Of a DNA stretch of 64,000 nt, positions 14,729-23,803 are shown in pieces; within the stretch, counting starts at the first letter, position 1, and every line of letters begins with the position of its first letter. The notes below the pieces were generated by a model that saw nothing but the letters and a program-made list of their open reading frames with translations, was not told the DNA's origin and searched no databases. Source of the stretch: Robertmurraya_A mangrovi (GTDB lineage Bacteria > Bacillota > Bacilli > Bacillales > Cytobacillaceae); the NCBI RefSeq assembly GCF_034427655.1, contig NZ_JAXOFX010000020.1:1-64000 (forward strand), written 5' to 3'. The position numbers were made by a program, and so were the translations under genes.

Positions 14729-17275
14729 ATGAAAGACTTTGATTTGTCTGCCTATCTTGGTGTGTTTCTAGATGAGGTAGACGAGCAACTACAAATACTA
14801 GATTCACAGATTTTAGAATTAGAAAAAGACCCAAAACGTATAGATACAATTCAAAATATATTCCGGGCCGCACATACTTTAAAGGGTTCATCCGCTTCTA
14901 TGGGTTTTGAGCAAATGAAAGAGTTTACTCATCATCTAGAAAGTATTTTTGAACTCATTAGAAGTTCTCGGTTAAATGTAACTTCAGAATTAATTAATGT
15001 CATTTTTGAGAGTATTGATTTTATAAAAGAGTTAAAGCAAGCAATCGTAAATGGTACTTTAGAGACCATTGATATTACAGCACATGTAAATAAACTAAGC
15101 GCCTTTAAAAATAGTGAGGGGCAAAAAGAAAAAACGATACATGCAGAACCACATGTGGTTTCCAATCCAAAGCATCCGCTAGATGAATTTCAAAAAAATA
15201 TTATTCAATCAGCAATGTTAATTGGACATCACGCACTTGAAATTACCATTAGGATTGTTGAAAGTGCCATTATGAAAAATGTTCGTGCACTATTAATACA
15301 CAATAACCTAAAAGAAGCGGGAGAAATCGTAGCGACCTACCCATCTGTTGAAGTCATGGAAAGCGATGAAAATTTTGACGACGAATTATGCTTCGTTCTC
15401 GTCACGACGCAAACGAAACAAGAAGTTATGCACATCATTAACCAAATATCAGATATAAGGTCAGTAAGCATTAATGATCTGACTGGTGTTGAGCACGAAG
15501 AAAAAGAGATGTTGGAAACAACTGTAGTCTCTCAAACTAGTCAACCTCAGACGGGGACTTCTAAAGCGAAAGTAAATCCGACAGTCAGGGTAGATGTAGA
15601 TAAGCTCGAGCATTTAATGAATCTCGTTGGCGAGTTAGTGATTGACCAAACGAGATTAGTAGATGTAAGAAGCCGATTAACAGGGCTGCAATCTAGAAGT
15701 GAAGAAGATATTGATATTCTCGATGAAGTAACGAACCATTTGAGCCGCGTCATTACAGAGCTTCAAGAAGGCATGATGAAAACGAGGATGCTTCCAATTG
15801 AACAGCTTTTCAACCGCTTTCCACGAATGGTTCGTGATACAGCTCAAAAAGCGAACAAAGATATCAATTTTATCATGCAAGGAAAAGAAACCGAACTGGA
15901 CCGCACACTTATTGAGGAAATAAGTGATCCTATTATCCATCTTCTAAGAAACTCTATTGATCACGGAGTAGAAAGTCCAGAAGAACGTAAAGCTTTAGGG
16001 AAGCCGAAAAAAGGAAGAATTGAACTTCGAGCCGCCCATGAAGAGAATCATATCGTCATTTCTATTTCAGATGACGGAAGAGGGATTGATCCTCAAAAAG
16101 TAAAAGAATCTGCCATTAGGAAACAACTAATTACAGAAGAAGATGCAAATAAGATGGCTGAGAGAGATTTGATTTACCTGATTTTTAAATCTGGTTTTTC
16201 TACAGCTGAGAAAGTGACGGATGTTTCTGGCCGTGGAGTAGGAATGGATATTGTCCGCTCTCATATTGAAAAATTAAACGGGATCATTGATATTGATACG
16301 GCTGTAGGAGCAGGGACTACTTTTACCATTAAACTACCATTAACGTTAGCTATCATTCGTTCCCTTCTCGTTAAGTTTGGTTCAAAAACATTTGCTATTC
16401 CATTGGTCAATGTGCTGGAAATTATTCGTTTAAATAAAGAAGAAATTCAAATGGTTAAAGACAAAGAAGTTGGATTAGTCCGCGGGAGGGTACTTCCACT
16501 TGTTCGAATGAAAGAACGCCTTGGTATTCAAGAAGAAGGGCCTGGTCGCGAGAAGAAACGTGAATTTGTCATTGTTGTAGGAATAGCCGATAAACGGATT
16601 GGGTTAATTGCTGACAAAACTTTAGGAAACCAAGAAATTGTTATTAAATCTCTAGGCTCCTATATCGGATCTCCACCATACATAACAGGTGCAACGATTA
16701 TGGGGGATGGCAGTGTAGCTTTAATACTCGATGTTTCTAGAGTGGTTAGAGAAGAAGGAACTCAAGATGACGAGAACTTAGATAACAATCGTAAAAAGGA
16801 ATTAGAAGATGAAGGTCAGTTTGTAACCTTTAAGTTAGATAAAGAAGAGTATGGAATAGATATCGGTCGTGCAAAAGATATCGTTTCTGTTCCAACAATT
16901 GTAAAAGTAGTTAATTCTCCAAAGGATTTACTCGGACTAATTAATTTGAGAGGAACGATGTTACCTGTCATTGATTTGCGTGAAAGGTTCAACCTGCCAC
17001 AAAAAGCACAGACAAAGTCTTCAAGAATTATTGTAGTTGAGGAAGCTCATCAAGATATTGGAATTTTAGTAGATGAGGTAACAGAAGTATTGAAAACAGG
17101 TAGTAATACGATTGAAAAACCACCTGCCCACAATCAGTATAATCAGTCCAAATTTATTAAAGGTATAAGCAAACTAGGAAATCGAGTCGTTATTTTACTA
17201 GAGTTTGATGAAGTATTAAGTACGATTAATACAGAACAGCTAAAAGAACATCTTAACGAAACAGTAACTATATAA
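14729..17275 (+). CDS. cheA: Chemotaxis histidine kinase CheA with extra C-terminal CheW domain
   Basis: An 848-residue CheA. It has an HPt domain (1-105) with phosphoacceptor H49 in FRAAHTLKGSS, and a P2-like response-regulator docking domain (about 150-255). The P3 dimerisation helices start at about 285 (VDKLEHLMNLVGELV). The P4 ATPase has LLRNSIDHGVE and SDDGRGIDP, and the P5 CheW-like domain spans about 540-675. After an acidic linker, a second CheW-like domain follows (about 690-840, VPTIVKVVNSPKDLLGLINLRG), which standard CheA lacks. There is no fused receiver domain. The extra domain suggests a changed way of packing into the receptor array. Confidence 0.93.
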   Translation: MKDFDLSAYLGVFLDEVDEQLQILDSQILELEKDPKRIDTIQNIFRAAHTLKGSSASMGFEQMKEFTHHLESIFELIRSSRLNVTSELINVIFESIDFIKELKQAIVNGTLETIDITAHVNKLSAFKNSEGQKEKTIHAEPHVVSNPKHPLDEFQKNIIQSAMLIGHHALEITIRIVESAIMKNVRALLIHNNLKEAGEIVATYPSVEVMESDENFDDELCFVLVTTQTKQEVMHIINQISDIRSVSINDLTGVEHEEKEMLETTVVSQTSQPQTGTSKAKVNPTVRVDVDKLEHLMNLVGELVIDQTRLVDVRSRLTGLQSRSEEDIDILDEVTNHLSRVITELQEGMMKTRMLPIEQLFNRFPRMVRDTAQKANKDINFIMQGKETELDRTLIEEISDPIIHLLRNSIDHGVESPEERKALGKPKKGRIELRAAHEENHIVISISDDGRGIDPQKVKESAIRKQLITEEDANKMAERDLIYLIFKSGFSTAEKVTDVSGRGVGMDIVRSHIEKLNGIIDIDTAVGAGTTFTIKLPLTLAIIRSLLVKFGSKTFAIPLVNVLEIIRLNKEEIQMVKDKEVGLVRGRVLPLVRMKERLGIQEEGPGREKKREFVIVVGIADKRIGLIADKTLGNQEIVIKSLGSYIGSPPYITGATIMGDGSVALILDVSRVVREEGTQDDENLDNNRKKELEDEGQFVTFKLDKEEYGIDIGRAKDIVSVPTIVKVVNSPKDLLGLINLRGTMLPVIDLRERFNLPQKAQTKSSRIIVVEEAHQDIGILVDEVTEVLKTGSNTIEKPPAHNQYNQSKFIKGISKLGNRVVILLEFDEVLSTINTEQLKEHLNETVTI

Positions 17276-17296
17276 GCCCATTAGGAGGTTTTAAAT

Positions 17297-20200
17297 ATGA
17301 GTTTTTTTAAAAAATCAAAATTAAATCTTGAAGAGTTTTCCCAATCAACGAATCGTTTAGAGGATCATATATTAGAACTTTCGGAGAGCTTAAGACAAAT
17401 AACAACAGGGTCTGATCAGCAAGCCTCTTCTCTTGAAACAACCGTAGCCATGATGACAAATTTATCTACATCTATTAGTGGTGTTGTAAAAAATGCAGAA
17501 TCTCTCAAAGATATGACGGGAGAATCTTTCAAGATATTAGAGAGAATTTTAAGTTCTATCAAAGACGTGGATGGCAATGTAACAAGCAGTTCCTCTTCCA
17601 TTGAAGAAATTGCAGCTGCTATGGAAGAAATGGAAAGCCAAATTAAGGGTGTAGCTAAAAATGCCAAAGATTTATCGGGATTAGCTCAAGGGGCTTCACA
17701 CTCAATACAAGAGATGGCAGCATCCATTTTGCAAGTTTCAGGTAACTCTGAGAGCACAACTAAGTCAGTTGAAGATGTATCTGTAGCAGTTGAAAGAATG
17801 AGTCAATCGATTAAAGGTGTGGCCGAGAATGCAGAAAGCTTAACCTCTTCTGCTAAGAGTGTCACAGATGCAATTCAAGAAATTGCCGCTTCTATCGAGC
17901 AAATGGCAGCTAACTCTGGTAGGACCTCACAATCTGTAGAACAGATTGCTGCTGCTATTGAAGAACTAGCCGCATCGGTCAAAGGTGTAACAAGAAACGC
18001 AGAAAGTATTACTATATCTGCAAGTGAAACGTTGAGTGCTAGCCAGGAATTAGCTGCATCAATTGAACAAGTAGCAGGTAATGCAAAAAGTACCTCTGGT
18101 TCAATTGAAGAAATCTCTGTATCAATTGAAGAGTTAGCCGCATCGATTGAACAGGTGGCTGGCAACACGGAAAGTTTAACTCGTTCTGCTAAGGAAACAA
18201 ACGATGGAGTTCAAGAATTAGCCATCTCCATTGAACAAGTGGCAGGGAATGCGGGGAGTACAACGGCTTCCGTAGAGGAAGTTTCAGCAGCAATTGAAGA
18301 AATGGGAAGCCAAGTAAAAGGTGTGGCAAACAACGCGGAAGTATTAGCAGTTTCTGTTGAAGAAACAAGCTCGGCAATAGGGAAAATGGCCGTATCGATT
18401 GAACAAGTGGCAGGGAATGCGGAGAGCACAGCAAGCTCGGTTGAACAAATTTCCGCATCCATTGAACAGATGGGCAAATCCATTAAAGGTGTAGCTGGGA
18501 ACGCGGAAAGTCTAGCATTATCTGCTAGGGAAACGAATGGCTCCATCCAAGAGATGGCAACCTCTATTGAACAAGTTTCTGGGAATGCTCGTAACACAGC
18601 TATGTCGGTAGAAGAAGTATCTGCTGCGATTGAAGAAATGGGAAGCCAGGTAAAAGGTGTAGCCGGGAATGCGGAAAGCTTGAATCAATCAGTAGTAGAA
18701 ACAGCCTCTTCTATTCAAGAATTGGCAGCATCGGTACAACAAGTAGCGGGGAATGCCCAGAATGTAGCAAGTTCGGTCGAACAAGTATCCGCTTCAATCG
18801 AACAAATGGGTAAGTCTATTAAAAGTGTTTCAGTCAACGCAGAAAGTTTAACTGATTCTGCTAAAGAAACAAACGAATCCATTCAGGAAATTGCTGCTTC
18901 GATTGAACAAGTAGCTGGAAATGCAGAAAACGTAAACAAATTAACTAATAAGGTAGCAGATGATGCGCAAAATGGAAAAGAGGCTGTATTAAGTTCTGTT
19001 GATGGCATGAAGGAGATTGGTACGGTAGTCCAACAAGCATCAACGGTTATGCAAAGTCTAGGAAAAAGCTCTGATGAAATTGGCAGTATTATTGAAGTTA
19101 TTGACGATATTGCAGAACAAACTAATCTACTCGCTTTAAACGCAGCCATTGAAGCAGCAAGAGCTGGTGAGCACGGGAAGGGTTTTAGTGTAGTAGCAGA
19201 TGAAGTGAGAAAGCTTGCTGAAAGAACGGCTTCTGCAACAAAAGAGATTGCTACGTTAATTAAAGGAATTCAAGGGGAAACATCGGATGCGATTAAAGCA
19301 ATCGAAATAGGACAACAAAAAGTAGACCAAGGGTCTAAACTATCAGATCGCGCAAGTGAAGCAATTGAAAAAATCGTTACAGGTGTAGAAAATATCACAA
19401 CTGAGATTGCCCAAATTACAACAGCTACTACTCAGCAAGCAAAACAGGCTCAAGAAATTGTTAAGTCAGTTGAAAACGTAACCATGCAATCAGAATTAGT
19501 TACAAAAGCAACGGTTGAGCAAACAGAAGGTGTTCAAGAAATTATCAGTGGTGTAATAAATGCGAGAAACCAAGTCCGCCAAATAACAGATGCAACGGCT
19601 GAACAAGCGAAGCAAGCTCAGCATATTGTACGCTCAGTTGAAAATATGACAAGTCAAACAGAGCAAGTTACGCAAGCGGTAAAAGAACAGGCTGCTGGTG
19701 TGGAGGAAATTATTAAAGGCGTAACAAATGCACGCGAGCAGGTGCGACAAATTACAGTAGCAACTGAGGAACAGGCGAGACAAGCACAATCTGTTGTCCA
19801 TTCAATGGTAAATGTAACGACACAGGCAGAGATTGTTACAGAAGCAACAAAAGAACAAACATTAGCTGCAGAGGAAATTATAAGAGGCGTGGCAAGTGCA
19901 AAAGAACAAGTAAGACAAGTAACTGTAGCTATGGAAGAGCAAGCAAACCAAGCTCAAGGAATTACTAAAGAAATCCACAGTATGGTTGATCAAACAGGTC
20001 AAGTTACTGAGTCCATGAGGGAACAAGCTGCTGGTGTAGAAGATATAATTAAGAGTGTCATTAATGCCCGTGAACAAGTTCGACAAATAACATCAGCGAC
20101 AGAGCAGCAAAAAATTCAAGCTCAAGATGCTGTAAAAGCAATGGCAATTGTAACGAACCAAGCGGAGCAAGTCACTCAAGCAACACTAGAACAAAAAGAA

Positions 20201-21016
20201 AATGCGAAAGAAATCATTAGTGGCGTTATCAATGCCCGTGAGCAAGCAAGACAAATTACTGTTGCGACAGAAGAACAATCAAGACAAGCACAGGAAATGG
20301 TTAAAGCAGTAGAAAATGTTACATCCCAATCAAGTCAAGTAACAGAAGCGGTAAAAGAACAAGCAGCGAATGTAGAAGAAATTATGGCTGGTATTTTGGA
20401 ATCACGTGAGCAGTTGAAGCAAATGGCTGTGTCTTCTGTGGAGCAAGCAAAACAAGCTGAATCGATTGTTGCGTCTGTTGGAAATGTTACTGACCAAGCA
20501 GAGTTGGTTGCACAAGCAACAAAAGAACAAGCCATAGGTGTTGAAGGGATAGTAAAGGATATTCAAAATGCTAAAGAGCAAATGCTACAAATCACTCAAT
20601 CGGTAGCAGAGCAAACAAAGCAAGCAGAATCAATTGTAAATATCGTAAGTGAGGTTACAACACAAGCAGAAATTGTGACTCAATCTACAGTAGAACAAAC
20701 ATCGGCTGTGGAGGAAATAGTAGTAGGTGTTGTAAATATTCGAAATCAAATGGTGAATGTAACAAACTCTACAAGAGGGCTAGCAGCTGAAACTGATAAG
20801 GTGGTTGAGTTAATTAAAAAGGTTACTAGTCAATCAGCTGAAGTAACAGAAGCAACGAAGGTTCAAGCAAGCGAAGTCACTAGTCTAGAACGTGCAGTAA
20901 GAGAAACACAAGGCTTAGCGAGCAAAAATGTAAGAGGTTTAGATAAAATCGCAAAAGTTTCTTCTGACATTCAAACACAAAATAACCAAATAAGAAGAAC
21001 ACTTCAGGTTAGATAA
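17297..21016 (+). CDS. Giant soluble chemoreceptor built of 28-residue repeats
   Basis: A 1239-residue methyl-accepting protein with no signal peptide, membrane helix or recognisable ligand domain. The conserved signalling tip AEQTNLLALNAAIEAARAGE lies at about residues 606-625, almost exactly at the midpoint. The N-terminal arm carries 18 copies of a 28-residue unit without indels: an Asn in GNAES-like motifs falls at residues 66, 94, 122 and so on to 542. The C-terminal arm has about 18 matching units, alternating TEEQAKQAQ- and KEQAAGVEEII-type, so the super-repeat is 56 residues. If both arms pack as usual, the bundle would be roughly 90 nm long. Many units hold methylation-like EE/EQ pairs. 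It lies between cheA and cheR and is followed by a terminator. What it senses is unknown. Confidence 0.9.
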   Translation: MSFFKKSKLNLEEFSQSTNRLEDHILELSESLRQITTGSDQQASSLETTVAMMTNLSTSISGVVKNAESLKDMTGESFKILERILSSIKDVDGNVTSSSSSIEEIAAAMEEMESQIKGVAKNAKDLSGLAQGASHSIQEMAASILQVSGNSESTTKSVEDVSVAVERMSQSIKGVAENAESLTSSAKSVTDAIQEIAASIEQMAANSGRTSQSVEQIAAAIEELAASVKGVTRNAESITISASETLSASQELAASIEQVAGNAKSTSGSIEEISVSIEELAASIEQVAGNTESLTRSAKETNDGVQELAISIEQVAGNAGSTTASVEEVSAAIEEMGSQVKGVANNAEVLAVSVEETSSAIGKMAVSIEQVAGNAESTASSVEQISASIEQMGKSIKGVAGNAESLALSARETNGSIQEMATSIEQVSGNARNTAMSVEEVSAAIEEMGSQVKGVAGNAESLNQSVVETASSIQELAASVQQVAGNAQNVASSVEQVSASIEQMGKSIKSVSVNAESLTDSAKETNESIQEIAASIEQVAGNAENVNKLTNKVADDAQNGKEAVLSSVDGMKEIGTVVQQASTVMQSLGKSSDEIGSIIEVIDDIAEQTNLLALNAAIEAARAGEHGKGFSVVADEVRKLAERTASATKEIATLIKGIQGETSDAIKAIEIGQQKVDQGSKLSDRASEAIEKIVTGVENITTEIAQITTATTQQAKQAQEIVKSVENVTMQSELVTKATVEQTEGVQEIISGVINARNQVRQITDATAEQAKQAQHIVRSVENMTSQTEQVTQAVKEQAAGVEEIIKGVTNAREQVRQITVATEEQARQAQSVVHSMVNVTTQAEIVTEATKEQTLAAEEIIRGVASAKEQVRQVTVAMEEQANQAQGITKEIHSMVDQTGQVTESMREQAAGVEDIIKSVINAREQVRQITSATEQQKIQAQDAVKAMAIVTNQAEQVTQATLEQKENAKEIISGVINAREQARQITVATEEQSRQAQEMVKAVENVTSQSSQVTEAVKEQAANVEEIMAGILESREQLKQMAVSSVEQAKQAESIVASVGNVTDQAELVAQATKEQAIGVEGIVKDIQNAKEQMLQITQSVAEQTKQAESIVNIVSEVTTQAEIVTQSTVEQTSAVEEIVVGVVNIRNQMVNVTNSTRGLAAETDKVVELIKKVTSQSAEVTEATKVQASEVTSLERAVRETQGLASKNVRGLDKIAKVSSDIQTQNNQIRRTLQVR

Positions 21017-21043
21017 TGCAAGTGATATAGAATGAGTAGAAAT

Positions 21044-21076
21044 AAACCGTTGATGCGACTAACATCAGCGGTTTTC
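21044..21076 (+). terminator. Hairpin terminator between the giant receptor gene and cheR
   Basis: A stem aaccgttgatg/catcagcggtt with a short loop and TTTT follows. It may reduce expression of the downstream genes relative to cheW-cheA-receptor. Confidence 0.75.
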
Positions 21077-21144
21077 CTTAAAGTTCTAATTCTTAAGCTT
21101 TGTATACGAAAACAGCCCAAGATCAAAGTAAGGAGATAAGAAAC

Positions 21145-21921
21145 GTGGATAATATTTCATTAAAGCAATTAAGTCAAATCGTTTATTATTATTGCGGCTT
21201 AAACTATGTAAATAATTTAAGCTCGTTAGAAGTTAAGATTTCAAAGAGATTACAAGACTTAAATCTGTCTATATGGGAGTACATTCGGTTGTTAGAGGAA
21301 TCTAAAAGTGAATGGGACCAATTAGTAGAATTGCTAACGATTAATGAAACGTATTTTTACAGAGAAGAAAAGCAATTGACCGTTTTGCGGGATTATATTT
21401 TACCTCAGCATCATCAACCCTTAAAGATTTGGAGTGCTGCTTGCTCAACAGGGGAGGAACCCTATTCATTGGCAATAGTTCTCAGTCAATCAGATGTAAA
21501 AGGTCAGGTTACTGGTACCGATATTAATAAAAGAGTTTTAGAGGCAGCTAGTAACGGAGTTTATAATAAACGTTCCTTATCGTTTAGAAGAATACCACCA
21601 CAATGGTTATCTACTTATTTCGATGAGAGTGAAAACGAGTACAGTGTTAAAGAGTCTATAAAAGAGTTAGTCGAATTTAAGTATCTAAATTTACTAGATG
21701 AAAAAAGTATGCAAAACCAACAGAATTACGATGTTATTTTCTGTAGAAACGTACTCATCTATTTTGATGCTGAAACGGTAGAAAAAGTCGTACGGTATTT
21801 TTACCACTCTCTAAAAAAAGGTGGCTATTTATTTTTAGGACATGCTGAGAACATCTCCAATTTAAATATCGGTTTTGAAACATTAAATACACAAGGAACC
21901 TTTTACTATAGGAAGGGGTAA
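21145..21921 (+). CDS. cheR: Chemoreceptor methyltransferase CheR
   Basis: A CheR of about 258 residues. It has an N-terminal helical domain (SLKQLSQIVYYYCGLN) and a SAM-binding domain with WSAACSTGEEPYSLA and the conserved CRNVLIYFD motif. It methylates glutamates on chemoreceptors. The GTG at 21145 is chosen because taaggag lies 8 bases upstream. It is 3 bases from cheB. Its natural target is most likely the giant receptor upstream, since no CheR-docking pentapeptide is seen at that receptor's C-terminus and binding would be directly to the coil. Confidence 0.92.
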   Translation: MDNISLKQLSQIVYYYCGLNYVNNLSSLEVKISKRLQDLNLSIWEYIRLLEESKSEWDQLVELLTINETYFYREEKQLTVLRDYILPQHHQPLKIWSAACSTGEEPYSLAIVLSQSDVKGQVTGTDINKRVLEAASNGVYNKRSLSFRRIPPQWLSTYFDESENEYSVKESIKELVEFKYLNLLDEKSMQNQQNYDVIFCRNVLIYFDAETVEKVVRYFYHSLKKGGYLFLGHAENISNLNIGFETLNTQGTFYYRKG

Positions 21922-21924
21922 AGC

Positions 21925-22974
21925 ATGGAACCTAGAATTGGCGTCTTAATTGTTGACGATTCCGCCTATATGAGAAAGCTTGTTTCCTCTATCATTGAGG
22001 ACAGCCCTGAAATGTATGTTATAGGAAAAGCAAGAAATGGCTTAGACGCACTTGAAAAAATAAAAAAGTTAAAACCTGATGTAGTCACTTTAGATATAGA
22101 AATGCCAGAAATGGATGGGTTAGTAACATTGGATTATTTAATGGAAGAATGTCCGGTTCCAGTGGTTATGCTTAGTAATGGAATAGATTCCACTTTAGAG
22201 GCCTTCGAGCGGGGAGCCGTTGACTTTGTAATGAAGGAAAACTTACTTAATAATAGTCAGGAAGATATCATTATTGATTTTCATAAAAGAGTTTTATTAG
22301 CGGCAAATGCCAGAATACCTAAGAGAAAACGTGTTAAAGTTTCAAATGAAGTGGTAGAACCAGTAGAGCCGAACCATTTAAAAATAAAAAACTATATGAA
22401 AGATTTAGTCATTATTGGTAGTTCCACAGGTGGTCCTTCCGCATTACAAACCATCTTGACACAATTTCCAAAGAGTTTTAATATTCCTATTCTCGTCATT
22501 CAGCATATGCCACCTGGTTTTACAAAACCATTATCGGAGAGATTTGACAAGCTTTGTGAGTTGCATGTGAAGGAAGCTGAGCATAACGAAATCTTGAAGG
22601 CAGGCACCATTTACATCGCACCAGCTGGTTTGCAAACGACGGTGCAAAAAAATGACCAGGACGGGTACAAAGTTAGATTGAAAATTACGGCTCCTATCGA
22701 AACATTATACAAACCATCTGTTGATGTGGCCTTATTGTCTATTGCCACTACATGTAAAGAGAAACTACTTTCTGTCATATTAACTGGTATGGGTGATGAC
22801 GGATTACGCGGGTGTCATGCTGTAAAGGCAGCTGGTGGAACGGTTTTAGGTGAATCTGAAGAGTCTTGTGTAGTCTATGGCATGCCAAAAGTGGTATTCG
22901 AGGCTGGACTTGTAGATAAACAAGCTCCCATTGATCAAATGTATGATGAAATTATGAAATATCTATCTTTATAA
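21925..22974 (+). CDS. cheB: Chemoreceptor methylesterase CheB
   Basis: A 349-residue CheB. Its receiver domain has phosphoacceptor D57 (VTLDIEMPEMDG) and lysine near 104, and the esterase/deamidase domain starts near 160. Catalytic residues are visible: Ser in IGSSTGGPS (about 166-167), His194 in IQHMPPGFT and Asp in GMGDDGLRG. It removes methyl groups from receptors when phosphorylated by CheA. It is the only receiver-domain protein in the cluster, as no CheY or CheV is encoded. The start has ggaaggggt upstream. Confidence 0.93.
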   Translation: MEPRIGVLIVDDSAYMRKLVSSIIEDSPEMYVIGKARNGLDALEKIKKLKPDVVTLDIEMPEMDGLVTLDYLMEECPVPVVMLSNGIDSTLEAFERGAVDFVMKENLLNNSQEDIIIDFHKRVLLAANARIPKRKRVKVSNEVVEPVEPNHLKIKNYMKDLVIIGSSTGGPSALQTILTQFPKSFNIPILVIQHMPPGFTKPLSERFDKLCELHVKEAEHNEILKAGTIYIAPAGLQTTVQKNDQDGYKVRLKITAPIETLYKPSVDVALLSIATTCKEKLLSVILTGMGDDGLRGCHAVKAAGGTVLGESEESCVVYGMPKVVFEAGLVDKQAPIDQMYDEIMKYLSL

Positions 22975-23019
22975 AATCAAAAGAGAAATCTGTGGATTTG
23001 AAAGGGGGAGTGATTATTA

Positions 23020-23406
23020 ATGTGTTTCTTTAGGAAACTCAAAACAATAGATGATATATACAATGCGATGAATCATACAGAGAAATTAGCTTTACAAAAA
23101 GATTATCCCCCAAATATTGTGATGAAACTTCGACTTGTTACAGAGGAAGCATGTACGAACGCTTACGAATATTGTAAATCAAAAGGGTATAAATCGTTAT
23201 TTATAAAATGGGCGGTCACATCTAAAACATTTGAAATATTTGTTCGACATAAGGGAGAATTGTTTGAAATAACTAAGGACGATCAAATCAATACCAGTTT
23301 ACGTGGGCGTGGGATTACATTAATTACGAATATAATGGACCAAGTTGAATTGAGAGAAGAAAATAACTATGTGGAACTTTACATGATGAAGGAAATGGGT
23401 GAATAA
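23020..23406 (+). CDS. RsbW-like serine kinase / anti-sigma-type ATPase
   Basis: A 128-residue GHKL ATPase of the HATPase_c_2 type used in partner switches. The N-box-like segment VTEEACTNAYEYC (about 45-57) and a short glycine motif RGRGITLI (about 99-106) are visible. There is no phosphoacceptor histidine domain. Such proteins bind a sigma factor or other partner, and phosphorylate a STAS antagonist. The STAS gene follows 2 bases downstream and a PP2C phosphatase after that. No sigma factor gene lies in the cluster, so the bound partner is unknown. The start ATG has aaggggg upstream. Confidence 0.8.
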   Translation: MCFFRKLKTIDDIYNAMNHTEKLALQKDYPPNIVMKLRLVTEEACTNAYEYCKSKGYKSLFIKWAVTSKTFEIFVRHKGELFEITKDDQINTSLRGRGITLITNIMDQVELREENNYVELYMMKEMGE

Positions 23407-23408
23407 AG

Positions 23409-23747
23409 GTGCTGATTATTGAAATGGATAGCATGGATATTTTACAAGTAAACCAAGAAATAACCATAAAAAATGTAGAACAATTCAAAGTAAATCTAGA
23501 AAGTCTATTAGAATCTACTCAGAAAAGATATTTAATTCTCGATTTAGAAAAAGTAACTTACCTTAATAGTTCTGCACTTGGCTGTATTGCTGATACAGCA
23601 ATGAAAGCGAAGAAAGTTAATAAAGAGTTAGTTGTGGCAGGAATAAAACCACCTATCGATGAGATTTTTCACATTGTAAAATTTGAATTTTTTATGGAGC
23701 TCTTTAAATCTAAAGAAGAAGCGGTCGAGTATTTTTCCTCAAAATAA
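23409..23747 (+). CDS. STAS-domain anti-sigma antagonist-like protein
   Basis: A 112-residue STAS protein. The segment KVTYLNSSALGCIADTA (about 49-65) holds the conserved serine pair, of which one is normally phosphorylated by a RsbW-like kinase. It directly follows the RsbW-like gene and precedes a SpoIIE-type phosphatase gene, completing a partner-switch trio. The start is uncertain: GTG at 23409 gives the full domain but its ribosome-binding site is close, and ATG at 23424 is the alternative. Confidence 0.85.
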   Translation: MLIIEMDSMDILQVNQEITIKNVEQFKVNLESLLESTQKRYLILDLEKVTYLNSSALGCIADTAMKAKKVNKELVVAGIKPPIDEIFHIVKFEFFMELFKSKEEAVEYFSSK

Positions 23748-23803
23748 TAGACAAAATTAGAACTCTCCGTTAAGTTCTTTCAAAAATTTAGAGGGGGTTT
23801 CAT

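Noticed and set aside
17416..20535. Minus-strand open reading frames within the giant receptor gene
   Set aside because: They mirror the repeat composition of the plus-strand coding sequence and have no start signals.
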